Positions 45,629-55,800 of a stretch of 64,000 bases of DNA are shown here, one piece after another. The translations under genes were made by a program, and so were the position numbers. This stretch comes from Lujinxingia litoralis (GTDB lineage Bacteria > Myxococcota_A > Bradymonadia > Bradymonadales > Bradymonadaceae). Every line of letters begins with the position of its first letter. Position 1 is the stretch's first letter. The notes beneath the pieces are model-generated. The model was not told where the DNA came from, ran no database searches, and saw only the letters and a list, made by a program, of their open reading frames with translations. The stretch covers positions 62,001 to 126,000 of the forward strand of contig NZ_QHKO01000002.1 in the NCBI RefSeq assembly GCF_003260125.1, read 5' to 3'.

Positions 45629-48502
45629 TCAACGTCCGGCGGGATCGGTGGTTGGCGGGGCGTTGTGGCGCTCCTGTTGACGTTGTTCCATGGACTCTCG
45701 GAGCTGATCGAGGTCGTCGGAGGCGGTGTCGATGGCGAGTCTTCCCTGGATCTGACGCAGGGTATCGCGGAGTTGAGGGCGAAGGGGGAGGGGCAGGCCG
45801 GAGGCCATCGCCTGGAGACGTTCCTGGACCAGGGGATCGGCAAAGAAGGCCAGGGCGCGCAGCGCGACGACCCGAAGGTCTTCGGGGCCGGTATCGTCCT
45901 CGACAAAGGTCAGCAGGAAGTCACGCGCGGGTTCGTTGCGGCGCGCGCCCAGGGCGAAGAGGGCCTGGCGTCGCAGTTCGTCGGCGAGTGAGGGATCGTC
46001 GGTGGAGGTGGTCGTGACACTGAGGTGGGTGGCCTGAGCGATGCTGATGAGTTCATATTCGACACCGGGTTCATCGATCAGGCCCAGCATGCTGACGAGT
46101 TGGCGGAGCACGGATGGCCGCAAGCCGGGGAGGATGAGGAGCTCGTCGATGGCGGACCGGGAGAGGGGGCGCTCCTGGTTGCGCAGGGCCCGTAGGGCGA
46201 TGGGGGCCTGTTCGGAGTTGGGCGTGGCGAGGATGGTTGTTTCGAGGAAGGGGAGCGCCTCGGGGTGATGGGAGGCCGCGAGCAGGCCCAGGGCGCGGTG
46301 GAGTCCGGTGTGCCATTGTTCGCGCGACACGTACGCGATCACCGAGGGGGTTGCCTGTTCGGCGTCGTATCGCCCGGCGAGTGCACCGATGGCGGCGATA
46401 CGAACGTCGGGCGAGGGGTCTTGGAGGGCATGTTCGAGCGCGTGGCGCGGGCGGTCACCGGGGTAGTTCACGAGGGCTTCGGCGGCTGCCGCGCGGATAA
46501 GGGGATCGGGATCGCTGGCGAGCAGGTTGTCGGCAAGAAGGGAAACCCCTTCAGGGTGCAGGAAGAACCTGAGGGCGTCGATAGCGCGCAGGCGATGTCG
46601 GCGAACCTGGCTGGCTTCGGCGACGCGACGCAGGACATCGACGCCGTCGACATTCTGCGCGGGCTCTTGATCCAGGTTGCGGCGAGCGATGAGGCCCAGT
46701 GCGTTGAGCGCGTCGTCGCCGGCGGGGCGATTGAGGTTGGCGTCCACCGCGGCGAAGAGGCGTGGCAGCATGGGGAGGCCGCCGCCAGCGACCGCGCGTG
46801 CTCGTTCTCGGCGAAGTCGGTCGGGGCCCTGACCGAATCCGGCGATCAGTTGCTCGAGTTGCTCCCGGGAGCCCAGCCGTCCGATGAGTCGTACGACGTC
46901 GACGTAGTGGCGTTCGGCGGGGTCGAGGCGCTCAAGGAGGTTGATGAGCTGGCCGGCCGCCACGTTGCCATGTGCCGCCAGGGCGCGTTGGGTGGCGCGG
47001 TAGTCGGCAGCCTCGGGGCGGAGTTCGCCAAGATGGTTGACGAGCAGGGGGACGGCGCTTGCCGAGGGCAGCGTGGCGAGCATGGGAACGACGCGATCCC
47101 GGGCCTGCGCATCGTCGGTGGCGAGCACTTCGGCCACGGCGGCGATGGTGGCGTCGGGGAGTCGTCCGGTCATGCGTGAGAGTTGATCGCGGCGTGGGGT
47201 GCGGGGCTCAAGCGTGACTTCGCGTACGATGTTTCGCGCGGTGTCGGCTTCGCTCTCGGCGTCGATGCTGGTGATCGGGGTGAGTTCGGCGATGGCGACC
47301 GAGCGGCCCAGGCGCCGACGTTCGGCTTCGGGGCCGCGGGCCATGGTGCCGGGTTCCGAGGCGAGGATCATCGCCGAGAGGCAGTTGGTGTAGACGGGTT
47401 CGGGAAAGGAGATCAGGAGCCCGCCGGCCTCGAAGAGGGTCTTCTGAGAGAGCGAGGGGATGTTAACGTTGAAGCGCAGGCCGTCGCTGAGTCCGATCAG
47501 CAGTTCGGTGGGGCGAGCGTAGCCTTCGAAATGGTCTGGCGAGCGCCCGTGGCCGGGGAAGAGTCGCAGCGCACGGACGGGCACCGCGGTGGTGACGTTG
47601 GCGCTGACGTATTCTCCGGCGCCACCGTCGCCGCTGCCTTCGATCCAGGCGGTCATCAGGTCGCCGTCGCCCAGTGAGATCGGCCGCGCGGGCAGCCCGC
47701 CTACCGGAGCGCCGCGTACGTCGCTGGTGGCGAGCGTCCAGCTAAACACGTTGGTGGTCATCGGGGCGTGGAGAGGGCGTGGAGGGAGCGTAGCGTCCAA
47801 GGGGATTGCGTCATCGGTACGGAGATCGATGCGGTCGCCGGCGACAAAGCGGCCCTGAGAGGGGTCGAAGACTTCAAAGCCTCGATCTTCCTCGCGTTGC
47901 AGCCCGCAAAAGCGTGCACCGCGAGAGGTGCCACTGCGAACCAGCGCGAGGGTCGGCGTCTGGTCGTCATCGAGCTCAAGGGAGCGAAACGCCATGGATG
48001 AGCCACCGTCGAGGCGCGTGAATTCACCGCGGCCGATTACCCCACAACTCCAGCCGGAAGGGGAGCCGGAGGGCTTCATCCACATGGCGATTTGAAAGAC
48101 CGGAGGATCCAGCGGTCCTCGGCCCTCATCGGCGAGGGCCTGGAGCAGGAGCGCGTGTCCCTGGCCGTCGAGTTCTCGGGTTTGAACATCGAAGCGGTAG
48201 AAGCTCTGGCCGACATCCTCGGGCAAGGTCGTGCGGCAGATCGCCGAGGTGCGTCCTGCGCCGCTGGCCAACTCCACGTTCCAGATGCGTTCCTCGGCGT
48301 AGGCGCGTTGGTAGACGCTGAGCGAAAGCGGAAGGCTGCCGCGCTGGAGTTTAAGTTCCTCGGTGAAGCGTAGATTGCGTTCAGGAGGAGGGGCCTGGGC
48401 TCCGGCGTCAACGGGCGCCAGGGTGGTGGAAGTTATCAGGACGCTGAGCCACAGGGCATGAGGAAGGCCCGGCGTGCGGGGACCAGGAGGCCGGTAAGGC
48501 AT
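45629..48502 (-). CDS. Secreted HEAT-repeat protein with discoidin-like NADase-type glycan-binding domain
   Basis: 957 residues with a signal peptide. The middle (about 270-360) contains SLGDGDLMTAWIEGSGDGG and VRALRLFPGHGRSPDHFEGYARP, which matches the F5/8-type domain known as the NADase-type glycan-binding domain. The second half (about 430-930) is made of HEAT-like helical repeats, for example PLIRAAAAEALVNYPGDRP and SPDVRIAAIGALAGRYD, then LRVVALRALAFFADPLVQE. The first part is beta-rich with several Cys. It is likely a periplasmic or surface scaffold. The C-terminus is Gln/Arg-rich and low complexity. It is divergent from maf. Confidence 0.8.
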   Translation of the reverse strand: MPYRPPGPRTPGLPHALWLSVLITSTTLAPVDAGAQAPPPERNLRFTEELKLQRGSLPLSLSVYQRAYAEERIWNVELASGAGRTSAICRTTLPEDVGQSFYRFDVQTRELDGQGHALLLQALADEGRGPLDPPVFQIAMWMKPSGSPSGWSCGVIGRGEFTRLDGGSSMAFRSLELDDDQTPTLALVRSGTSRGARFCGLQREEDRGFEVFDPSQGRFVAGDRIDLRTDDAIPLDATLPPRPLHAPMTTNVFSWTLATSDVRGAPVGGLPARPISLGDGDLMTAWIEGSGDGGAGEYVSANVTTAVPVRALRLFPGHGRSPDHFEGYARPTELLIGLSDGLRFNVNIPSLSQKTLFEAGGLLISFPEPVYTNCLSAMILASEPGTMARGPEAERRRLGRSVAIAELTPITSIDAESEADTARNIVREVTLEPRTPRRDQLSRMTGRLPDATIAAVAEVLATDDAQARDRVVPMLATLPSASAVPLLVNHLGELRPEAADYRATQRALAAHGNVAAGQLINLLERLDPAERHYVDVVRLIGRLGSREQLEQLIAGFGQGPDRLRRERARAVAGGGLPMLPRLFAAVDANLNRPAGDDALNALGLIARRNLDQEPAQNVDGVDVLRRVAEASQVRRHRLRAIDALRFFLHPEGVSLLADNLLASDPDPLIRAAAAEALVNYPGDRPRHALEHALQDPSPDVRIAAIGALAGRYDAEQATPSVIAYVSREQWHTGLHRALGLLAASHHPEALPFLETTILATPNSEQAPIALRALRNQERPLSRSAIDELLILPGLRPSVLRQLVSMLGLIDEPGVEYELISIAQATHLSVTTTSTDDPSLADELRRQALFALGARRNEPARDFLLTFVEDDTGPEDLRVVALRALAFFADPLVQERLQAMASGLPLPLRPQLRDTLRQIQGRLAIDTASDDLDQLRESMEQRQQERHNAPPTTDPAGR

Positions 48503-48548
48503 GTGCCGCTCGTAACAAAGGGGGTTAGCGCGGGCGCCCGGGGATTTT

Positions 48549-48577
48549 TTGACACCCCGGCAGGGCGCTCGTACCGT
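48549..48577 (+). promoter_or_regulatory. Candidate sigma70-type promoter of maf-yggS-proC-divIVA
   Basis: TTGACA (perfect -35) at 48549-48554 and TACCGT at 48572-48577 (3 of 6) with 17 bases between them, 40 bases before the ATG of maf. The -10 is weak, so this is tentative. Confidence 0.4.
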
Positions 48578-48616
48578 CGAGGCGGATGAACGACGAAATC
48601 AAAGGTAGGACGAGTC

Positions 48617-49255
48617 ATGGACATGATCACCGCCACATCGCCGCAGGTTGTACTCGCCAGTGGCTCACCCCGTCGTCTGGAGTTGATGGAGCGACTGGGC
48701 TTTGAACCGCTGGTGTACAAAAGCGACATCGAGGAGGTCCGCGGTGCCGATGAGTCGCCCGAAGCATATACTCTGCGCCTGGCTCGCGAAAAGGGAGCAG
48801 CCGTGGCGGAGGCGTTAGCTGATCGGCGCGATCTTCCCGGGTGGGTGCTCTCGGCCGACACGATCGTCGTGTTTGAGGGCGACGTGCTGGAGAAACCAGT
48901 GGACGCCGCCGACGCTGAAGCTATGCTCCGGCGGATGGCCGGGAAGCGTCACGAGGTGGTGACGGCGTATTGCTGGACCTGGCGCGCGCCGGGACAGCCG
49001 GCAAGCGCGCGGGTGCAGGAGGCCCGGGCAGTGCGCGCGGATGTCTGGATGCGCGAGCTCAGTGAAGAGCATATCGTTCGCTATGTGGCCAGCGGTGAGC
49101 CGATGGATAAGGCGGGGAGCTACGGGATTCAGGACCTGGGGGGAGCGTTGGTACGACGCATCGAGGGCTCGTACTTCTGTGTCGTGGGGCTACCGGTCTG
49201 CGAGGTCGTGGAGACCCTGGAGGCGCTGGGCGGCTTAAAGGGGTTCCCGCTATGA
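48617..49255 (+). CDS. maf: Maf-like nucleoside triphosphate pyrophosphatase
   Basis: 212 residues, normal for Maf. These enzymes hydrolyse dTTP, UTP or modified nucleotides to monophosphates and have been linked to septum inhibition. The signature VVLASGSPRRLELMERLGF at the N-terminus, LSADTIVV (metal-binding Asp) and YVASGEPMDKAGSYGIQDLGG are all present. The last bases overlap the start of yggS by four (ATGA). First gene of a cluster with yggS, proC and divIVA. Confidence 0.94.
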   Translation: MDMITATSPQVVLASGSPRRLELMERLGFEPLVYKSDIEEVRGADESPEAYTLRLAREKGAAVAEALADRRDLPGWVLSADTIVVFEGDVLEKPVDAADAEAMLRRMAGKRHEVVTAYCWTWRAPGQPASARVQEARAVRADVWMRELSEEHIVRYVASGEPMDKAGSYGIQDLGGALVRRIEGSYFCVVGLPVCEVVETLEALGGLKGFPL

Positions 49256-49980
49256 GTGGCGCGGAGTCGAAGGAGCTCGAGGCGATGAAGGCGCGGCTGG
49301 CAGATGTGGAGCGTCGCATCGAGGCGGCGTGTGAACGCGCCGGTCGCGAGCGCGCTGACGTGACGCTGATCGCGGTGAGCAAGACGCACTCGCTGGAAGC
49401 GATCCAGGCGTTGCAAACTCTCGGGGTGCGCGACTTCGGGGAGTCGTATGTTCAGGAGTGGGAGGGCAAGGCCGAGGCGCTGAGCGATGCGATTCGCTGG
49501 CACTTCATTGGTGGATTGCAATCCAACAAAGCCCGCTTCGTGACCGGACGCGTGGCGTTGATACATTCAGTGGACCGAAAAAGTCTGATCAAGGCGCTGG
49601 CCCGTCGCTCCGAAGAGCTTGTGGAGGTGCTGCTCCAGGTCAATATCAGTGGGGAAGAGAGTAAGGGCGGGGTGGAACCCGGGGATGTGGCGTCGCTCTA
49701 CGAGAGCGCAGTGGCTCGAAGCGGATTACGGGTGCGTGGGCTGATGGGGATGGCGCCTTACGCCGACGACCCCGAAGAGGCGCGGCCCTACTTCCGGAGA
49801 CTTCGCGAGTGTTTTGATGTGCTGCGAGCCTTCGTGGCGGACTCCTTCCCCGATGAAGAAGCGTCATTGACCGAACTTTCGATGGGGATGTCGGGCGATT
49901 TTGAAGTCGCGATTGAGGAAGGGGCAACCCTGATCCGGGTGGGCAGCGCGCTTTTTGGTGAAAGGATTTACGATGCGTGA
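49252..49980 (+). CDS. YggS-family PLP homeostasis protein
   Basis: 242 residues of the YggS/PLPBP family: binds pyridoxal phosphate but is not a known enzyme, and buffers PLP and amino/keto acid pools. PLP lysine is Lys44 in LIAVSKTHS; FGESYVQEW (variant of FGENYVQE), WHFIGGLQSNK, LLQVNISGEESKGG and LSMGMSGDFEVAIEEGAT are all family marks, ending with IRVGSALFGER. ATGA overlap with maf upstream; the proC start lies within its last codons. Confidence 0.95.
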   Translation: MSGAESKELEAMKARLADVERRIEAACERAGRERADVTLIAVSKTHSLEAIQALQTLGVRDFGESYVQEWEGKAEALSDAIRWHFIGGLQSNKARFVTGRVALIHSVDRKSLIKALARRSEELVEVLLQVNISGEESKGGVEPGDVASLYESAVARSGLRVRGLMGMAPYADDPEEARPYFRRLRECFDVLRAFVADSFPDEEASLTELSMGMSGDFEVAIEEGATLIRVGSALFGERIYDA

Positions 49981-50926
49981 TGAAAAGGTTGAGAGCCCGG
50001 CGACTGAGGGCGAGACGTCGACGGAGAGCGCGGTCGCTGAGCGCAGTTTTGACCGGCGCCTGGCGGACTACCTGGTGGTCTTGATGGGCTGCGGCAAGAT
50101 GGGGCGCGCGCTGGCCGAAGGCTGGGTTGACAGCGGGATGCTCGATCCTCGCCGGCTGGTGTGCCTCGACGCGCATGAGAAGGCGGCGCAAAACCTCGCC
50201 GACGATCTTAACGCCCGCGAAGCTATCCCCGAGATTGAGCTCGATGAGGATCAACAGCCCATTCGCCGTCCTCGCCTGTACGTGATCGCGGTGAAGCCGG
50301 GTGATGTGCGGGCGGTGCTTGAGGCGCGCCAGGAAGAGTTTACCGATGAGGATACGGTGATCTCGGTTGCGGCGGGGATTAAGATCGCGGCGATGCGCCG
50401 CGCCGCAGGTCCCCTGCCCGGGATGGTCCGGGCGATGCCCAATACGCCGGCGTTGGTCGGTGCGGGAGTGACCGGTGTGATGGGTGACGGCACCGTCGAT
50501 ATGGGGGCGGTCGATGCGCTCTTTGAAGCCGTGGGGAAAGTGGTGCGCCTGCGAGATGAGGAGCACTTCCACGCGCTTACCGCCATCAGCGGGAGCGGGC
50601 CGGCCTACATCTTCACCGCGGTGGAGGCGCTGGCCGATGGAGGGGTGTTCATGGGGCTCGATCGCAAAACTGCGATCGAACTCGCCAGCGGGGTGATGGA
50701 GGGGGCGGCACGCCTGGCTCAGGAGCGAAGTTATGTGCACACGGCCGAGCTTAAGGACCAGGTCGCCAGCCCCGGAGGTACCACCATCGCGGCGCTGGTG
50801 GCTCTCGAAGAGCACGGCTTTCGCCACGCGTTGATTCGCGCGGTCGAGGCTGCCGCTCGCCGCAGCGCCGAGCTGAGCGCCGAGGTCTCGGAGCGCCGAA
50901 TCGAAGATGAAGGCCCGATTGCTTAG
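49973..50926 (+). CDS. proC: Pyrroline-5-carboxylate reductase
   Basis: 317 residues; last step of proline synthesis, reducing pyrroline-5-carboxylate with NAD(P)H. Rossmann motif LMGCGKMGRALAEGW begins near residue 36 after an acidic extension that usual ProC lacks. AGIKIAAMRRAAG, MVRAMPNTPALVGAG and the C-terminal signature LKDQVASPGGTTIAAL are present. Overlap of eight bases with yggS; AAGGAT upstream of the ATG. An ATG slightly upstream is out of context. The yggS-proC-divIVA order mirrors the conserved ylm/division region of Gram-positive bacteria. Confidence 0.94.
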   Translation: MRDEKVESPATEGETSTESAVAERSFDRRLADYLVVLMGCGKMGRALAEGWVDSGMLDPRRLVCLDAHEKAAQNLADDLNAREAIPEIELDEDQQPIRRPRLYVIAVKPGDVRAVLEARQEEFTDEDTVISVAAGIKIAAMRRAAGPLPGMVRAMPNTPALVGAGVTGVMGDGTVDMGAVDALFEAVGKVVRLRDEEHFHALTAISGSGPAYIFTAVEALADGGVFMGLDRKTAIELASGVMEGAARLAQERSYVHTAELKDQVASPGGTTIAALVALEEHGFRHALIRAVEAAARRSAELSAEVSERRIEDEGPIA

Positions 50927-51005
50927 CCTGCCAGCGGTTGAGCACGACGTAGCACGACGCGGGCGCAAGGCTGCGCCCCCCCTTTCGCCACGGACGAGGT
51001 AGAAG

Positions 51006-51641
51006 ATGTTCAAGTTCAGCGCCGATGATATCGCCAACCAGAGCTTTCAGACGAAGTTCCGGGGCTACGATCCAGACCAGGTGCACGAGTTCTTGCAGGG
51101 GCTGGCCCGGGAGTGGCGTCAGGTCCAGGAGGCTGTGCGTCGGATGCAGGATGAGGTCGATGAACAGACCCGGGAGCTGCGCGACTATCGCCGCCGGGAG
51201 CGTAGTCTCGTCGAAGCACTGGAAATGGCCCGGCAGGTTGCCGAGGAGATCCGCCATCAGGCCGACCGTGATGCGGAGCTGGTGCTGGCGGACACCGAAC
51301 TCAAAGCTGAGCGCATGCTCACGCGCGCCGAACAAAAGGTGGGGCAGCTGCGCTCGGAGATGCTCGACCTGCACCAACAGCGCGTGCGCTTCCAGAGCGA
51401 GCTCAAACATATGGTGGAGAGCTACGCGTCGATGATTGCGCACTTCGAAGAGCGGGCGCAGGGGATGGAGATGTTGCCCCCCATCCCCGGACACGCCCCA
51501 AGCCCGGTGGCACCGCGGTCCGATACGGCGTCAGAGGAGCGCTCTTTGGCGGAGGAAGTGGAGGATGACGCGGTTGTTGAAGATCGTCCGCGCCGGCTGA
51601 CGTCGCCGGGGATGATGGCAGGCTCGGCCACCAATCATTGA
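51006..51641 (+). CDS. DivIVA-domain protein
   Basis: 211 residues. The N-terminal 40 residues are the membrane-binding DivIVA head (FSADDIANQSFQTKFRGYDPDQVHEFL), followed by a coiled coil of about 110 residues (LREWRQVQEAVRRMQDEV-like heptads up to ESYASMIAHF) and an acidic, Pro/Ser-rich tail. DivIVA homologues gather at curved membranes at poles or septa and recruit partners in division or growth. Located 79 bases after proC, in the same direction; its place after maf-yggS-proC supports a division or cell-shape role. Confidence 0.9.
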   Translation: MFKFSADDIANQSFQTKFRGYDPDQVHEFLQGLAREWRQVQEAVRRMQDEVDEQTRELRDYRRRERSLVEALEMARQVAEEIRHQADRDAELVLADTELKAERMLTRAEQKVGQLRSEMLDLHQQRVRFQSELKHMVESYASMIAHFEERAQGMEMLPPIPGHAPSPVAPRSDTASEERSLAEEVEDDAVVEDRPRRLTSPGMMAGSATNH

Positions 51642-51770
51642 CGCGAGGGTGGAAAGAGGGAGGAGGCCTCGAATCGTTTGGTGGTTGGAGAGATGTGCCT
51701 ACCACTCTGGGCGACGCGCTGAAGTGAGTGGTGTGGCGCGTGTCCAATTTCCGATGTCCACGAGGTCGTT

Positions 51771-52751
51771 GTGTCATTTCTGCGCTCAGTCTGTGTCGGG
51801 CTCCTTCTCGTTGTCTTCCTCCTGAGCGCAGCGCCGGCCTCGGCCCTGGGAATGCCCGGGATGGTCAGTCGCCCTGGAGAGCAGGCAGCGCTGACCTACC
51901 ACTATCCGGAACGTTTTGAGCCGGCGATCGCCCATCTCGATGGCGACGCCGACCTGTTGGTTGCGGCTCTGGAGCGCCGGCTTGGCCTGGAGACGATGGC
52001 CAACATCGACGTGTACCTGCTGCACGATATGAACACGTATTTTGAGTGGCAGGGGGCCGAGTATCGCCCTTCGAGCTGGGCGGTCGGGCTCTCGCTCAGC
52101 GATCGATCCACAGTGCTTGTTCGGCACGGGGTAGGGTCGGCCGGGGAGCCGATCGACATCAAAAAGACCTTTGTCCACGAGCTTGCACACGTTGCGGTTG
52201 ACCGGGCGCGTCAGGGCCAGCACGTGCCCCGCTGGTTCAACGAGGGCTTTGCTGTGTTGCACGCCGAGGAGTGGACTCCCGAGCGAAGCGATACGCTGAC
52301 TCGCGCCGCGTCGACGGGCAGTGTGATGCCGCTGGCATCGCTCGATCGCTACTTCCCCCCGCATCATCAGTCGGTGTCTCTGGCGTACGCCCAGAGCTTT
52401 CACTTTGTACGCTACCTTGAGCAGCGTTTCGGTGACGACCTTTTCGCCGAGATGATGGCCCGGGTGCGTGAGGGAGTACCGTTTCATCAGGCGTTGGAGC
52501 AGGCCAGCGGTCATTCGTTGGCAGCGCTGGAGCGCCAATGGCGTGATGAGTTGGAGGAGGGGGTTTCGTTCTGGGCGATCCTTGGCGACGCCAACGGGCT
52601 ATTTTTTGGCGCCACCCTGTTTTTCCTTGTAGCGTTTGGGGTGCGCGTGGTGCGCAGGCGCCGTCAGGCCCGGATGTTGGCCGAGGACGACGACCCCGGG
52701 GCGTGGGATTACGACCCCGCGCTCTATCCGCTGCCAGGTCAGGAGCGATGA
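51771..52751 (+). CDS. Exported peptidase-MA-family metalloprotease-like protein with C-terminal anchor
   Basis: 326 residues with a signal peptide (LLLVVFLLSAAPASA), a zinc-metalloprotease domain with HELAHVAVDR (His136-Glu137-His140) and WFNEGFAVLHAEEW as the third-ligand helix, a single transmembrane helix near 275-293 (LFFGATLFFLVAFGVRVV) and a short cytoplasmic tail. The layout matches the MA-like (gluzincin) family of uncharacterised exported proteases. The start is GTG with GAGG upstream. It precedes the giant TPR gene by 75 bases. Confidence 0.85.
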   Translation: MSFLRSVCVGLLLVVFLLSAAPASALGMPGMVSRPGEQAALTYHYPERFEPAIAHLDGDADLLVAALERRLGLETMANIDVYLLHDMNTYFEWQGAEYRPSSWAVGLSLSDRSTVLVRHGVGSAGEPIDIKKTFVHELAHVAVDRARQGQHVPRWFNEGFAVLHAEEWTPERSDTLTRAASTGSVMPLASLDRYFPPHHQSVSLAYAQSFHFVRYLEQRFGDDLFAEMMARVREGVPFHQALEQASGHSLAALERQWRDELEEGVSFWAILGDANGLFFGATLFFLVAFGVRVVRRRRQARMLAEDDDPGAWDYDPALYPLPGQER

Positions 52752-52826
52752 CGCCACGCGCGGTTGCCAGGGAAGGCAACCACCGAGTGCAGACGTCGAT
52801 TTGAACGGACCTTGTAGGAGCTAAGG

Positions 52827-55800
52827 ATGGCTCAGAGTATCTCCGACGTGTTCTCCCGCGCCAACGATAGCGCACGAGCGCAGCGGCGGACCGCGCGCTT
52901 TGTGGCGCCGAAGTCCGGCGAGGAGGAGCGCCCTGTCCAGCAGACCCCCACGCTACAGCTGAGTCAGCAGGCGGCCGAAGAGGCTCGCCGCGCAGCGTTT
53001 CGCCCTCGGGAGACCGTGGCGTTGCGTCGTGACGTGCTGGAGGCCTTTGTCGCCGCGTCCCTGGGAGACCGCGCGCATGTGGCCGATGACGATGCTGAAG
53101 TCGCCCGTCGTCATGTTGCCGTCGCCCGGGCATGCGAGGCCCTGGGAGATTTTGAGCGCGCGCTGGAGTCTTTGCGCTGCGCCGGGATTGAGCAGGTGAT
53201 GGACTGGGAGACGGCGCATCTGGTGCGTCGCCTGCGCCGCGCGCTCGGCGATGATGAGGCAGTGCTTCAGGCGCTGGAGCAGGCTGTAGAACTCAGTCAG
53301 GCCCCGTCATGGGCACCGACCTACCTGGCGCTGGAGAAGGCGTCGGCTCTGTGGACGATGGGAGCGCCTGCCGAGGTGCTGCTGGCGCACTGTGATGACG
53401 AGTTGGAAGCGCCCGGTGAGCGCGCCAGCCTGGACGCCTTTGCCGCGCTGTGGGCAACCCACCTTCGCTGCGATGCGTTGCTGGAGATGGGGGATGTCGA
53501 CCAGGCGCTGGCCGCACTGGCCCGGGCCGCGTTGCTCCCCGAACTCTCGGTGGACATCCGCCAGGCGCTGGAGGCTCGCCGCGCCGTATGGTTGCATATC
53601 TTTGGGCGCCACGATGAGGCCCGTGACCTGCTTAACGACCTGGCGAATCAGGGGAGGCTGCCGGGGGATCTCGATGATCTTCTCGTCAGTCTGTGCTTTG
53701 AGTCCGGCGAAGAGGGGAGGGCCTTTGGCGTGCTTCGCCGTTCGGCGCGTCAGGAGCTGCGGCAGGGGAGTCATGCGGTGCCGCTGGCGATGCTGCATCT
53801 GACGGCCTCGGATCATCCCGCCGCCGCGCGTGATATTCTTCGACAGGGCACCGAGCAGGACGACGACTGGACACTGCTTCGCCTGCGCGAGCACCTGCTC
53901 GAGAGCGAACCCGAGGCCAGCGGGGGCGGCGGGGCGGAGTTGATTGACGTGCTCAACCGTCGCCTGGAAGGCCCGCTCTCGGTGAGCGAACGGGTGAGCA
54001 CGCTGACTCGCCTGGGGCGTCTTTACGAGGTAGAGGCCGGATTGGCGGAGGCCGCGGCCGAAGTCTACCGGGAGGCGCTCACGTACGACCCGCGCCACGT
54101 GCCGGCGCTGCGCGCGCTGGGGCGCCTGTACACCCGGCGAGAGAACTGGCGAGGGCTTGCCGACCTCTACGAACGTGAGATCGCGACGGCCGGAGAGGGC
54201 GCCGGAGGTTGGCGCCGACACTTCCAGCTGGCCGAAGTGTACGAACATCGCCTTGAGCGCGATGAACGGGCGCTTGAACACTACTTGCTTGTGCTGGAGG
54301 TGCGGCCCAACTACTTACCCGCGCTCAAAAGCTCGGCCCGTATTCTCAGTCGTCTGGAACGTTGGACTCAGCTCGCCGATCTCTTTCTGGGGCTTGTCGA
54401 GGTGGCTCCGAGCCGCCGCCAGAAGCTCTATCTGCTCGATAAGGTGGCCGAGGTTGCCGAGCAGCAGCTGAAGAATTACGAGGTCGCGATCGGCGCGTGG
54501 CTGGAAATCCTCAACCTCGATGAGGCGAACCCGCGCTGCTACGCGGCGTTAGGGCGTCTGTACGCGCGGACCCATCGCTGGGAGGAGCTGATCGCGCTGA
54601 ATGAGAGTGAGATCGCGCTGATCGAGGACCGTGAGGAAGTTGCAGCGACGTTGTTGCGCAACGCCGAAATCCTGGAGCAACAACTCGGGGACCTGGTGCG
54701 CGCCGAGCGTTACTATCGTCGGGCCCTGGAGGTCGTGCCGGACTTCTTACCCGCGCTGGAGGCGTTGGGCCGCATCTACATGCGTGGCGGGCGTTGGGAT
54801 GAGATCGTGCAGATGACGGGGCGAGAGCTCCGCACGATCGAGGAGCCCCGCGCCGCGACACGCCAGCTCGGAGCGTTGGCCGAGTTGCTGGAGACCCGTC
54901 TGGAGCGTCGCGACGAAGCCGTCGCGATCTACGAAGAGCTCCTGGCGATGAACCCGGCCGATGGTCACGTCTTTAGCACCCTGTGCCGGCTCTACCGTCA
55001 GATGGGGGATTGGCAGCACCTGGAGGCCCTGCTTGTGCATCGCCTCGGGATGGTCAGTGGGGCAGCGGAGTTGGCTGCGATCTGCGGAGATGTGGCGATG
55101 TTGGCGGAGTGGCGCCTGCGCGACGCCTCTAAAGCGTGCGCGCGCTACCTGGAAGCGCTGAGCTACGAGCCGACGAACGCCCACTGGCTGGGGGGCGTGG
55201 CGCGTACCTGGAAGCGGGCGGGACATGCGCCGGCGGAGATCGCCGATCAGCTCGAAGATTTGTTGATGCACGCCACCGAACCCACGCTGCGTGACCGCTA
55301 CTTCATGATCATCGCCCGGCTTCGCGAGCGGGCTGAAGCCTCGCCCGATGCAAGTCGCGCATACCGCGCCCATGGCGCGGCCGATAGCCTGGAGAATCAG
55401 ATCGTGCTGCGCGTCGCGATGGCGTGTGCCGCGGAGCGGGCCCAACTTGCGCAGGCCCGTGTGCGTCTACCTCACCACCCGCTTCAGGCGCTGCTGGCGA
55501 TGGGGCGTGCTGAGCTGAGTGCCGGCGAGCGTGACGCGCTGGCCGCGGAGTTTGAACTTCTACCCTCGGCGGCGAAGGCCTTCTTGAGTCAGGAGATCGA
55601 ACTGGCAAGTGCCGCGTCCTCAACGGACGTGCGGGGGCTGAGCGCGGACCTTGTGGCTGTGCTTCACGGGCATGAACTCTTCGGTGACGCGCCGGATGGC
55701 GACCTCGATGTTGAGCGTCAGCGCCTTCGCGCGTTGCAGGCTCGTCGTATGCAGGAGCATGCACACTACCTGACCTGGACCTCTCTCGAAGCCTCGGCGG

